A stretch of DNA of 43,248 bases, taken from the NCBI GenBank assembly GCA_947628165.1, contig CANQYV010000006.1:1-43248 (forward strand), written 5' to 3'. This document shows positions 8,290 through 17,301 of the stretch, piece after piece. Under the pieces are notes generated by a model. The model saw nothing but the letters and a program-made list of their open reading frames with translations, was not told the DNA's origin and made no database searches. Origin of the DNA: an uncultured Clostridia bacterium. GTDB lineage: Bacteria; Bacillota; Clostridia; Oscillospirales; CAG-272. A program made the translations under genes and the position numbers. The first letter of the stretch is position 1, and every line of letters starts with the position of its first letter.

Positions 8290-8325
8290 AAGGGAAAGGG
8301 CGCTTTTCGCGGCACCCTTTCCCTT
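8290..8325 (+). terminator. Hairpin after the degV-like gene
   Basis: AAGGGAAAGGG (8290-8300) pairs with CCCTTTCCCTT (8315-8325). The following U-run is weak (GACTTTT), so it probably acts with the next hairpin. Confidence 0.5.
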
Positions 8326-8345
8326 GACTTTTAAAACAAAGCGAG

Positions 8346-8378
8346 GAGGCACGGATATGATCCGTGCCTCCATTTTTT
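8346..8378. terminator. Strong intrinsic terminator between converging operons
   Basis: A 10-bp perfect stem GAGGCACGGA / TCCGTGCCTC is followed on the plus strand by CATTTTTTT. It separates the fakA/degV operon from the convergent ABC operon ending at 8406. Confidence 0.8.
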
Positions 8379-8405
8379 TGGCCTTTTGTCTGTAAAAGAC
8401 TGTCA

Positions 8406-9470
8406 TCAGCCCGTTATACCGGAACGCTCTATGCCCTGAACAAGCGATTTCTGAGCGAAGCAGTAGATGAGGACCAGCGGTGCGATTATCAGAATACCGT
8501 TGGTATTCGTGATCGCCGCGGTATACATCGTGCCGCCTGCGTACTGAACGTCGTCTGACAGAGAAGCCGGTACCTTCAGCGCTATCTGACGGAGCGTGTA
8601 CGGACCTGTCGTTGTGAAGAACGTGTCTATGTAGAACTTATCCGTCCACTGCCATGAGAACGCGAACATGAAGACCGTGACGAGCATCGGGATAGAGAGC
8701 GGCAGGATTATCTGCACGAACGTTCTCAGTGTGCCCGCGCCGTCGATATAGGCGGATTCCTCGAGCTCATCCGGAACACCGTTGAAGAACTGACGCAGCA
8801 TGAATATGAAGAGTCCGTTCTTGAACGCAAGACCCGTGATAGAGAGGATTATAAACGGCCAATATGTGTTCGTGAGCGAGAGCTCCGTGAACTTGATAAG
8901 TCTCACGCTTTCAAACACGCCTCCGCCGAGGAAGTTGAATATACCGAAGATATCGAAGTAACGGAACTTCATGAACATTGCGAGCTTGAGGGTCGAATGA
9001 GGAACGACCATCGTCAGTATAACGAACATGAAGAGCAGCTTGTTGCCGCGGAATTTGAACTTCGCGAAGCCGTAAGCGATAAGGCAGGTGACGAACATCT
9101 GAATTACCGCCGTGGATGCGGAAAGTACCGCGGTATTGAACATCGCTTCAAAATATCTGTTGTCAACGATTATTGCCCTGTATGTCTCGAGCGTCGGATG
9201 CTTTGATATGAGCATGACCGTCGCGTCGACGAAGTCGTCGGCACACATTATTGACGTTGCGATCTTCGATATGAACGGGTAGATGATGATGTAGGATATT
9301 CCCACAAGAAGAATGTATGTGCATATGCGCACGACGACATTCTTGAGGAAGTACATCGAGAAGACCTTGAGCTTAAAGCGCTCCCAAGCCGAAAGCTGTC
9401 CTTCAAACTCGACCTTGATCTTGTCCTTGGACTCCTTTTTTACCTTTGGGGCTTTTTTAACGGCATCCAT
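8406..9470 (-). CDS. Carbohydrate ABC transporter permease (MalG-like), second pair
   Basis: This 354-residue integral membrane permease has a charged cytoplasmic N-terminus (about 1-45) and around six transmembrane helices. The EAA loop that contacts the ATPase is ELEESAYIDGAGTLRTFVQI. Family members form half of a sugar-importer channel. Start ATG 9470 follows AAAGGAGG. It is the last gene of the minus-strand operon and pairs with the permease just upstream (14-base gap). The second half of the protein carries an extra loop (TGPYTLRQIALKVPASLSDDV) usual for CUT1 MalG-like members. The substrate is unknown; no ATPase is present in the window. Confidence 0.88.
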   Translation of the reverse strand: MDAVKKAPKVKKESKDKIKVEFEGQLSAWERFKLKVFSMYFLKNVVVRICTYILLVGISYIIIYPFISKIATSIMCADDFVDATVMLISKHPTLETYRAIIVDNRYFEAMFNTAVLSASTAVIQMFVTCLIAYGFAKFKFRGNKLLFMFVILTMVVPHSTLKLAMFMKFRYFDIFGIFNFLGGGVFESVRLIKFTELSLTNTYWPFIILSITGLAFKNGLFIFMLRQFFNGVPDELEESAYIDGAGTLRTFVQIILPLSIPMLVTVFMFAFSWQWTDKFYIDTFFTTTGPYTLRQIALKVPASLSDDVQYAGGTMYTAAITNTNGILIIAPLVLIYCFAQKSLVQGIERSGITG

Positions 9471-9484
9471 TCTCAGTACCTCCT

Positions 9485-10465
9485 TTAAGTGTCACGCTTC
9501 TGATAGAAGACGTATGCGGAAATCACACCGGAGACGACCGCGATAAGCAGAATGACGAGGAGGAAGTACATCCACGACATTGCCGCCGAAAGCGTATTGC
9601 CGCCTGGCTGATTGTATACGGTATCTATGTACGCCATGACCGTGTTGTCCGATCTTGTCAGCGCGTCTATTATGGTATAGATGGCGTTGACGAGTATCAT
9701 CGGGCTTATCATCGGGAACGTGATCTTCCAGAAGGTCTCCCAGCCGGTAGCACCGTCTATCTCGCAGGACTCGTATATGGCCGGCGAGATGGACTGAAGT
9801 CCGGCAAGGAATATGAGCATCTGAACACCCGAACGGTTGACTATGTTGAAGATGTCGTTGACGAGATCCGCAACATATGTCACAAGTTCGGAGCCGACCT
9901 TCATGTTTGCGAACAGCATCTCAATGTCCATGACATTGACTATCTGCGTGACTGTGCTCGTCTCCGTTCCTGTATCTATCGCCTGCCCTGCACTCTGCAT
10001 CAGAATGTTGTGGGAGTCGATATCGGTGATAAGACCTGTGCTTATGATGACGGGTATGAAGAATATCGCACGGAAGAGTCCGCGTCCCGCCATGTCCTGG
10101 TTGAGCAGGATCGCCATGAAGAGCGAGAAGATAACGATCGCGGGAACATCGAAGATGATGCGTCCCATACCTTGGATAAGCGTCTGCGTAAAGGTCGGGT
10201 CGACCATTATCGCGTTCTGGTAGTTCGCCCATCCGACCGGCGTTATTTTAACGCCGCCGCCCTGTATCGTCGTCATGCTCTGGAAGCTGTAGCTTATTGA
10301 CTGATATATCATGGGAAGATATATTATCACAAGCCCGATGATGAAGGGAAGGACAAAGAGGTAACCGATCCTCGCTTTTTTCTTTTCAAGGGAGGCTACT
10401 TTCTTTCTCTTCTTCGGTGCAGAGTTGACTTTTACCTTAGCCGGTTTTTTTGCTTCTGCGTTCAT
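9485..10465 (-). CDS. Sugar ABC transporter permease (MalF/UgpA-like), second pair
   Basis: The 326 residues have a lysine-rich N-terminus (about 1-30) and six predicted transmembrane helices. The EAA motif is YESCEIDGATGWETFWKITF. It carries a periplasm-side loop of about 60 residues after the second or third helix (LITDIDSHNILMQSAGQAID), which is not the case in the first permease pair. Start ATG 10465 follows AAGGGGG. It sits between the DUF5696-like gene (17-base gap) and its MalG-like partner and should form a heterodimer with it. That it serves the same solute-binding protein as the first pair is inference. Confidence 0.87.
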   Translation of the reverse strand: MNAEAKKPAKVKVNSAPKKRKKVASLEKKKARIGYLFVLPFIIGLVIIYLPMIYQSISYSFQSMTTIQGGGVKITPVGWANYQNAIMVDPTFTQTLIQGMGRIIFDVPAIVIFSLFMAILLNQDMAGRGLFRAIFFIPVIISTGLITDIDSHNILMQSAGQAIDTGTETSTVTQIVNVMDIEMLFANMKVGSELVTYVADLVNDIFNIVNRSGVQMLIFLAGLQSISPAIYESCEIDGATGWETFWKITFPMISPMILVNAIYTIIDALTRSDNTVMAYIDTVYNQPGGNTLSAAMSWMYFLLVILLIAVVSGVISAYVFYQKRDT

Positions 10466-10481
10466 TTTCTGTCCCCCTTCC

Positions 10482-13400
10482 TTACCTGTTCAGTGTAACG
10501 AAGCTGTAGGCATCCACGGTGTACGTCTGACCGTCTACCGTGACCGATACCGTAAACTCGTTGTAGTTGAGTATGAAAGCCTTGCCGGTCTCATACGTCA
10601 CAAGAACGATCGAACCGTCGTCGACGATATACTTGGATGTTGTGTCGAGCTCATCCGGCTCTTCTTCAGTGGGCTCATCCGTCGTGGGCTCGTCGGTCGT
10701 AGGCTCATCCGTCGTGGGCTCATCCGTCGTAGGCTCGTCGGTCGTGGGCTCATCCGTCGCGGGCTCGTCGGTCGTGGGCTCATCCGTTGCGGGCTCGTCA
10801 GTCGTGGGCTCGTCGGTCGTGGGCTCATCAGCCTCGGGTTCGTCGGGTGCGGGAGCCTCTTCCTTCTTGTCTTCGATGGAGTAGAGGTCCTCGACCGTCT
10901 TCATACCGTTCTCGACCGCGGTCTTGAGCGTTTCGATCTCGTCTGCCACAGACTCGACCTTTGCGGCGTTCGCGGCAACGGCGGCGGCGGACTTATGTTC
11001 CTTCGTTATCTCGACCTTGTGCTGTGCGTTCTCAACTATCGTTTCAACGCCCTCGGCAGCGCTTATGACCTTCTTCGCGGCATTCTCCGCTGCCTTGTAC
11101 GATTTCTCGTACTCGACCTCGCCGGCCTTTGCGTCAAGTGCCGTCTGGGCTTCGGTGAGCGCATTCTGTGCTGCCGTGAGAGCTTCCTTCTTCGCCGCAA
11201 CGTCAGCCTCAAGCTCTGTCTTGTCCTCAGCCTCGGAGGCGTCGAGCGCCGCCTGAGCGTCGTCAAGTGCTTTCTGTGCTGCGTCAGCCGCGGCCTTCGC
11301 CGTGTCGCGCGCGTTCTTCTCGGCAGCAATGGAATCCTTGAGTGCTGCGAGTGCCGCTACCGCCTCGTTGAAGGCGTCTCTCGAAGCCGTCATGCTTTCG
11401 AGGATTGCTGTGATCTCATCGATCATCGCGCTCGTATCGCGCTCTGCTCTGTTCTTTTCAAGCTCGAGCTTGTGGAATTCTCTTTCCTCTTCTTCCTTCT
11501 TCGCAGCTTCGAGCGCAGCTTTGTATTCTTCCTGCGCCTTCTTGTCTGCTTCGAGCTCATCGGCATCGGGTACGCGCTGTCCCGTTACGAACTCGTGACC
11601 CGTTATGAGCGCCGTCTGAAGGTCGCCTATGGCATCGTTGATCTGGTTGTAATACTTAATGACGTCGTCAAACCAGATGTCGTATCTGACCGAGTAGTAC
11701 TTGCTGAGGTCGTCGTCCTGCTTCAGCTTCTCAACATTGTCGTATGCGAATACGAAGTTGAGGTAAGAACCGCTCTCTATTGCGCGGAGCAGTGCCGACT
11801 CGATATCGCCTTCCTCGTTGAGAGGCGTGCTTGCGGTATTCACAAATCCGTGGAGCACGATCCCGTTGAAAGGCACCGAGTAGGATGCGTTGAAGAAGTG
11901 GCTGCTCTCGAACTTCATGTTGACGATGTGGTCAACAAACTTATATGTGTAAGCGTTGCCCTCGTCGACCATGACGTCGTAACTGCTCGCTATCTTTTCA
12001 AGCAGGTCTGTCGTGAACTGCTTGACGTCCTCGCGGTTGTACGGTTCGTCCTCGTCGAAGTCCGAGTTGAGGTCCATACCGAGCGTCGAAAGCGAAATGC
12101 CTGTCGGTTCGTACTTTTCGTACTCCTTAGCGAAGTGCGTGTAGAAGTAATCGAACGTCGATGCCGATATAGCTATCTCAAAGTTTCTTGTGAAGCTCTG
12201 GGTCGTCGCGTCGTAATAACGCTTGCTCGTATACTGGTCGTTTATCGTCTTTACCGCGTGCTTCCTGTATGAGAAGCCGTCGAACGCCTTGTCGTTCGGA
12301 GCATAGACGAAATCGAAGTCGGGGAACACCTCAAAGCCCTTTTCCTTCGCATACTCCATGAGGTCACGGAAGCCGCTGTTTCCTCCGACCGCCTTTTCCC
12401 ACTTAAGGTTGTAGGGGACTCCGGCGTTGGACAAGCCGCCGTTCGCGAAGCCCATCAGCTTGAAGTTGACGTTGTCAACTCCCTTTTCCGCAAGCTCGTC
12501 GTACATCGTCTTGATGTTCTCAAACGTCGTCAGCGGTGTATCGACCGTAACGGGCATCGAGAATATCTTCTCCGTGGTCTTGAGGGTACCGAGCAGCTCT
12601 ATATAAAGCGGAATCTTGTCTTTGACATCTTCCTTGCCGAGCCTTGTGAGAATACCGGTCTCCTCGAGGTAGTCGCGGTAAGCCTCTGCCATTCCGAAAT
12701 ACGATGTCTCGTAGTAATCGGTGAGCCCTGCGAGTTCGGCCTGATCGTCGCCGTCAAGAAGTATGAACTTTATGCGGTAGCTGTCGACATACTTTCTCGG
12801 AGAAACGACCGTCCACTCGGAGTTGCTCGCGGCATCTATGCTTTCTGAGAGGTTGTATGTATCGAACGGTCTCGGCTGTACCCTTGCGTATGTGTATGAG
12901 TACTTGTGGGCGGCGCCGCCGTTGACGTGCCTTATCGTTGCGAGTGATTCACCCTCGGTGATTATCGCAACGTAGCCCTTCCTGTCCTCGACCTCCACAT
13001 CTTCGGTCTCGGCAGGTATTAACTTTTCCTCACCCGTCTCGGGGTCGGTTTCCGTCGTTGCGGGCGTTATGACCTTCTTGACCGTCGTCGTTCCGCGGTC
13101 AACCACAGCGCCCCAAACGGGGAATCTCGTTTCTTCCTGCGGGTTGGTGACCGCCTCCATCAGCTGATGGTAAGCGTAGTCATATCCGTAAAGGTCGCAT
13201 TCACGTCCCCAGCTCTCGCCGGCGAGCTTCTTCGCCTCGACTATTGCGCCGGAGCCGTCCGGGATGAAGGAATATCCGTCATACTCGGAGCTTACTGCGC
13301 CCATGAAGGGGAGAATGTCGACGTTTGTCAGCGTGTACGCCGTATCGTCGAAGCGGATACCGTTTGCGGGAAGCCTTACGTTCAGACCGCTCGCATCTAT

Positions 13401-14234
13401 CGTGTACTCAAGCGCGAGGCGGAAGAGCGGCGGCGCAACGTCCGCGCTGCCCTGGTATTCCGTTATCTGATGGTCTTCATCAAGCGTCTCGTATGTGTAT
13501 TCCGGGCAATACTTTTTGATAATGGACTCGAGTCTGTCTTCCTCTGCGAAGGAAATATCCGTTGAGCAGATGTAGACCGCCATCGTGTTCGTTATCGGGT
13601 ACTTCGCCTTCATTTCGGCGACCGTTTTTTCCGGGAGAGTTTCATCAAACGGGTCCATGTAAACATACATGTTCTTCGCTTTGTCTCTCTCGAAATCGTT
13701 TGTGATGTTTTCGAGTATCAAGGTCTCGAAACGGTTCTTCTCGATCATTCTCGGGATGAGTCGTCTCGTTTCCTGGCGGCCTATCGTGTATTCAACGCGT
13801 ATGCCGTTCCTTATGGGCTCGACCTGTACCTGAGTGCCGCCGCCCTGAACGACAGCGTCATGATAGCTCGTCATCGGGTCCTTTTCTTCTCCCTCTGCCG
13901 TCTGATAATAAATTATTATCTGGGAGAGGAGCTGTTCCTTTGTTGCATCCGCTATCGGGAGCGAGCCGACGTCGTAGGGGTTGGAGAACAGCGTCTGTCC
14001 GGTCGCGACCTTCTGGAACGCTATCTCACCCGTGTACTCGTCGCAGTAGATGCGGTATCCGTTCTGTTCTCTTTCGAGCTTCATTGAGCTCAGCTTTGCC
14101 TGCTCGGAGGAGAACACATACGTCAGATAGTCCTCAACGCCCTCGGCGGGCTCCGCAGCTCCGACTATGACGACGGAGCTCATCAACATAAGGACAGTCA
14201 GAAGGGCCGATATGAATCTAACAGTTCTTTTCAT
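10482..14234 (-). CDS. Large secreted DUF5696-like protein with coiled-coil and TDEP-repeat insertion
   Basis: The product is 1250 residues. A signal peptide covers about 1-28 (ending near IVGAAEP). A beta-rich N-terminal part spans about 30-530, and a predicted TIM-barrel-like region about 535-880 (NFKLMGFANGGL, FEVFPDFDFVYAP, GISLSTLGMDLNSDF). An alanine/glutamate-rich coiled coil spans about 886-1125, a TDEPT/TDEPA pentapeptide repeat about 1128-1191, and a short C-terminal beta segment 1192-1250. The core resembles proteins annotated DUF5696, often found next to sugar ABC permeases; a carbohydrate-binding or glycosidase-like role is inference. ATG 14234 has AGGAG ten bases upstream, while an in-frame ATG at 14267 lies inside the preceding gene. 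Confidence 0.82.
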   Translation of the reverse strand: MKRTVRFISALLTVLMLMSSVVIVGAAEPAEGVEDYLTYVFSSEQAKLSSMKLEREQNGYRIYCDEYTGEIAFQKVATGQTLFSNPYDVGSLPIADATKEQLLSQIIIYYQTAEGEEKDPMTSYHDAVVQGGGTQVQVEPIRNGIRVEYTIGRQETRRLIPRMIEKNRFETLILENITNDFERDKAKNMYVYMDPFDETLPEKTVAEMKAKYPITNTMAVYICSTDISFAEEDRLESIIKKYCPEYTYETLDEDHQITEYQGSADVAPPLFRLALEYTIDASGLNVRLPANGIRFDDTAYTLTNVDILPFMGAVSSEYDGYSFIPDGSGAIVEAKKLAGESWGRECDLYGYDYAYHQLMEAVTNPQEETRFPVWGAVVDRGTTTVKKVITPATTETDPETGEEKLIPAETEDVEVEDRKGYVAIITEGESLATIRHVNGGAAHKYSYTYARVQPRPFDTYNLSESIDAASNSEWTVVSPRKYVDSYRIKFILLDGDDQAELAGLTDYYETSYFGMAEAYRDYLEETGILTRLGKEDVKDKIPLYIELLGTLKTTEKIFSMPVTVDTPLTTFENIKTMYDELAEKGVDNVNFKLMGFANGGLSNAGVPYNLKWEKAVGGNSGFRDLMEYAKEKGFEVFPDFDFVYAPNDKAFDGFSYRKHAVKTINDQYTSKRYYDATTQSFTRNFEIAISASTFDYFYTHFAKEYEKYEPTGISLSTLGMDLNSDFDEDEPYNREDVKQFTTDLLEKIASSYDVMVDEGNAYTYKFVDHIVNMKFESSHFFNASYSVPFNGIVLHGFVNTASTPLNEEGDIESALLRAIESGSYLNFVFAYDNVEKLKQDDDLSKYYSVRYDIWFDDVIKYYNQINDAIGDLQTALITGHEFVTGQRVPDADELEADKKAQEEYKAALEAAKKEEEEREFHKLELEKNRAERDTSAMIDEITAILESMTASRDAFNEAVAALAALKDSIAAEKNARDTAKAAADAAQKALDDAQAALDASEAEDKTELEADVAAKKEALTAAQNALTEAQTALDAKAGEVEYEKSYKAAENAAKKVISAAEGVETIVENAQHKVEITKEHKSAAAVAANAAKVESVADEIETLKTAVENGMKTVEDLYSIEDKKEEAPAPDEPEADEPTTDEPTTDEPATDEPTTDEPATDEPTTDEPTTDEPTTDEPTTDEPTTDEPTEEEPDELDTTSKYIVDDGSIVLVTYETGKAFILNYNEFTVSVTVDGQTYTVDAYSFVTLNR
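10664..10842 (-). repeat. 15-bp tandem repeat encoding TDEP(T/A) units
   Basis: About eleven imperfect copies of a 15-base unit (CGTCGTGGGCTCATC and variants on the plus strand) encode the acidic, proline-rich linker near the C-terminus of the DUF5696-like protein. Copy number is likely variable by slippage (inference). Confidence 0.85.
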
Positions 14235-14259
14235 AACTCTTTTTCTCCTATCCTTAAGT

Positions 14260-16410
14260 TTACGCACGGTACGAAAGCTCGACTATGATGCTTGAGACGA
14301 AGCTCACCATCTGCGACACGAGGCTCGAGAAGAGCACCGCCACGAATATGATGAACGCCATCGCGACTATCGTTCCGAGCGTCGTTATGAAGTTCTTGCC
14401 GAGCGAGTAGTCATGCGTTACCATCATTCCGAAGAAGATGAGCATTCCGGCCCAGACGAACGCTATTCCGACGAGGAGCGATATGAGCTGTCCTTCATTC
14501 TGAGCAAGTATGTTGCTGAATATGACTGACGGAATTACGAGCATCGGCACGGGCAACAGGCTGTACGTCGTCGCGATGAAGATGTCCTTGAAGCTTCCTT
14601 CACCGTCGAACAGCGTCGTCAGACACCAGTTTGCGACGACCCACAGGATGAGCGGGACGACGACCGAAATGATCTGTCCGAATATGCTCATGTATGTCCC
14701 GTTCGGGTTGAAGATGTAGCCCGTTCCTACCGACTGGTAGAAGAACGCCACTATTGTTATTATGACATACACGATGCCGGCGCGAACGCTTCCGCGCTGC
14801 TCGTGCTTGAGGTCCCAGAACCCGTCAAACGGATGGAAGATCAGGTGGAAGCCGTAGAGCAGCTCCTCCTTGAAGCTCTTCTTTCCGACCTTGAGCTGAG
14901 TCTCTTTGTTGACCCTGTTCGCGTACTTAAAGAATTTGGAGAGAAGCACGCAGACGACGATAACTACGAGCGGTATCGTCCATATCCACTTCGATACCCA
15001 TTCCTTACGGACTTCGCGGAATGCGGAGGAGTAGTTCGCAACGTTGTATGCGGACTTGTAGTAGTCCATCGCTTCCTCGTAGTCGGCGCTTCTGGAGAGC
15101 GCATCGCCTATGCCTATGTAAGCGGCGTCGAAGTTGCTGTTGCGCTGAAGGATCTGAGTCCAGTCAACGACGGCGGCGTCAAACTGACGCTTGTTCTGAT
15201 TTTCAAGAGCTTTCACGAGTATGTTGCCGTACTCGGTGCGCCTGTAAACAACGAAGGAGGAGTTCAGCTTGTCGAGAAGCATCATCTGGTCTCCGCTGTA
15301 GGTGATGGCCTCGATGCCGTTTGCGGGGATATTGCCGAGCTTCTGTCCGAAGTCACCGAATATGAAGAGCATGTTGCCGTTCTTGTCGTAGGTATAGACC
15401 TTGCTTCTCTTCTCATCGATGATGGACCACGTCCCTTCGGGACCGACCGCAACGTCTATTATCTTTGACGCTCCCGTCGGCGTGCCGGAAAGAGACATAT
15501 TTGCTACCATGACCTCGCCCGACGGCGGCCAGAAGCCGTTTCTGTTCATGACGTCCGTACCGGAGGAGTTCAGCTTCTTGACAGGCGCATAGTCGCCTGC
15601 CTTGTCGCGGTTGTTTATAACGCTCTGCTGCTTTTCTTCATCTATCGACGATGTTGTGACGTAGATGAAGCCCTCGTCGTCTATCGCTATGTTGTTGAAC
15701 TCGGACGAGATATACTCTTCCGACTGGTTTCGCTGCTGTTCTGTCTGTATCGAACGCCAGATTATCTGCCAGAGGTTGAGGGAGACCTTCTGCGCTCCGA
15801 TAAAGCCGGAGAAGTTCGCCTTGTCGTCCATGACGATTATGCCCTGGTATGTCGTGCTAGACACGACGAACAGTCTGTTGTACTTATCGACGGCGACGGC
15901 GACCGGCCTGTAAAGCGAGCCTTCCGCGAAGTAATTCGACTCGGGCTTCGGGATGATCTTGAAGTAGTTGCCGTCCGTATCGAACATTACTATACGGTTG
16001 TTGTCCGTATCGCAGACGTAGATGTAACCGTTTGCGATGCAGACGCCGGAGGGAGCCGCAAGGCTGTCCGGTACGCCGTATTCGTTGATGAATGAGCTTA
16101 TCGTGAACTTGAGCCTGTAATAACGGTCGGCAACTATGACCTGATTGTTTCTGCCGTCGACGAGATACACGTTGCCCTCTTTGTCGACCTCAAGGTCGCG
16201 AAGGTCGTAGGCATCGTTCGTCAGCCCTATAGTCTCCATATCAACGACCCTTGACGGGACGTATGCATCGGGGGACTGAAGCGGGTAGCCGTCATACGAG
16301 TATGTGTACGTCGTATACGCGGCGGCGGAAACGCTCGTCATGAGCATCATTGCCGTCATTACAAGAACGAGAACCGAAAAGCCGATGCTGATAAATCCTT
16401 TTCTCTTCAT
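14260..16410 (-). CDS. NHL-repeat / TPR / YIP1-domain membrane protein
   Basis: The 716 residues comprise a signal or anchor helix (about 6-30) and NHL-type beta-propeller repeats (about 45-395: DLEVDKEGNVYLVDGRNNQV, GVCIANGYIYVCDTDNNRI, AVDKYNRLFVVSS). A TPR-like helical pair follows (about 400-470: FDAAYIGIGDALSRSADYEE), then a transmembrane helix (about 475-495) and a multi-spanning YIP1 domain (about 530-716). The propeller should face outward and may bind polysaccharide or the partner proteins (inference). It overlaps the long form of the next gene. The AGGAGG-like site before ATG 16410 is clear. This architecture recurs beside DUF5696 genes in Firmicutes, from memory. Confidence 0.83.
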   Translation of the reverse strand: MKRKGFISIGFSVLVLVMTAMMLMTSVSAAAYTTYTYSYDGYPLQSPDAYVPSRVVDMETIGLTNDAYDLRDLEVDKEGNVYLVDGRNNQVIVADRYYRLKFTISSFINEYGVPDSLAAPSGVCIANGYIYVCDTDNNRIVMFDTDGNYFKIIPKPESNYFAEGSLYRPVAVAVDKYNRLFVVSSTTYQGIIVMDDKANFSGFIGAQKVSLNLWQIIWRSIQTEQQRNQSEEYISSEFNNIAIDDEGFIYVTTSSIDEEKQQSVINNRDKAGDYAPVKKLNSSGTDVMNRNGFWPPSGEVMVANMSLSGTPTGASKIIDVAVGPEGTWSIIDEKRSKVYTYDKNGNMLFIFGDFGQKLGNIPANGIEAITYSGDQMMLLDKLNSSFVVYRRTEYGNILVKALENQNKRQFDAAVVDWTQILQRNSNFDAAYIGIGDALSRSADYEEAMDYYKSAYNVANYSSAFREVRKEWVSKWIWTIPLVVIVVCVLLSKFFKYANRVNKETQLKVGKKSFKEELLYGFHLIFHPFDGFWDLKHEQRGSVRAGIVYVIITIVAFFYQSVGTGYIFNPNGTYMSIFGQIISVVVPLILWVVANWCLTTLFDGEGSFKDIFIATTYSLLPVPMLVIPSVIFSNILAQNEGQLISLLVGIAFVWAGMLIFFGMMVTHDYSLGKNFITTLGTIVAMAFIIFVAVLFSSLVSQMVSFVSSIIVELSYRA

Positions 16411-16424
16411 TTCGTTTCTCCTCC

Positions 16425-17300
16425 TCAGTCCTTCATGCCGCTCGAGCCCATCGTCTCGATGATGTTGCTCTGCGAAATGACGAAGACCAGTATCGGCACC
16501 GCCATCATGACGACGGTAGCAGCTGCGGATGCACCCGCACGCGCAATACCTGCCGCCGTGATCTGCGATATGGCGTAGTTAAGAGTCTTGAGCTGCTCGG
16601 AATAGATGTAGATCGAAGAACCCGAGTTCCAAAGCCCCTGGAAGGAATAGATGATAAGCGTCAGCCATGCGGGCTTGACCATCGGCATTGCGATGACCCA
16701 GAACGCATAGAACTCAGACGCACCGTCAAGACGCGCGCTCTCGAGCGTCGCATCCGGGACGTTCGTCTCCATGAACTGCTTCATGAGGTAGAGGCCGAGC
16801 GTGTAGCCGAACGCGGGGATGATTATCGCGAAATATGTGTCGACCCAGTGCAGGATGGACATCGTGATGAACGTCGCGATGCTCGTGACGGTCGAGGTGA
16901 ACATCAGGGATTTGACGACCATGTCGAACATGATGTCGCGGCCCGGGAACTTCTGCTTAGCGAGCGCGTATGCCGCCATCGAAGCGAGAAGCAGGTTTCC
17001 GAACGTTCCCGTCACCGAGATGAACACGGTGTTGAATATGTAGCGGGAGAACGGGACCCAGGAGTCCGCCATCAGTGAGAACAGATCCGAGAAGTTCTTG
17101 AGCGTCGGGTTGATAACGTAGAAGCGGGGCGGGAACATCCAAAGCTCGTCAAGCGGCTTCAGCGACTGAAGGATGACGTAGAGCATCGGGAGGAACATGA
17201 AGATACCCATTATCGTGAGGAAGAACGTGATCCCCATGTCTCCGCCGACCGAGCGGTTCAGGACAACGGTATGTTTTCTTGTTCTTAACTTCTTTGACAT
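16425..17300 (-). CDS. Carbohydrate ABC transporter permease (MalG-like), first pair
   Basis: This 291-residue permease has six transmembrane helices and the EAA loop ATLESARLDGASEFYAFWVI. The N-terminus (MSKKLRTRKHTVVL) is basic and cytoplasmic. It is one half of an importer channel with the gene immediately before it, whose TGA ends one base before this ATG. Start 17300 is supported by AAAGGTGGG upstream. The gene then leads into the NHL/YIP1 gene after 14 bases. Confidence 0.9.
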   Translation of the reverse strand: MSKKLRTRKHTVVLNRSVGGDMGITFFLTIMGIFMFLPMLYVILQSLKPLDELWMFPPRFYVINPTLKNFSDLFSLMADSWVPFSRYIFNTVFISVTGTFGNLLLASMAAYALAKQKFPGRDIMFDMVVKSLMFTSTVTSIATFITMSILHWVDTYFAIIIPAFGYTLGLYLMKQFMETNVPDATLESARLDGASEFYAFWVIAMPMVKPAWLTLIIYSFQGLWNSGSSIYIYSEQLKTLNYAISQITAAGIARAGASAAATVVMMAVPILVFVISQSNIIETMGSSGMKD

Positions 17301-17301
17301 A

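Noticed and set aside
10664-10842. Regular short repeats that might suggest a CRISPR array
   Set aside because: The repeats are 15 bp, contiguous and in frame inside a gene, without spacers.
10425-12272. 615-codon plus-strand frame with RRGLIRRGLVGRGL repeats
   Set aside because: Antisense of the DUF5696-like gene; its repeats mirror the TDEP coding repeat, and the composition is not protein-like.
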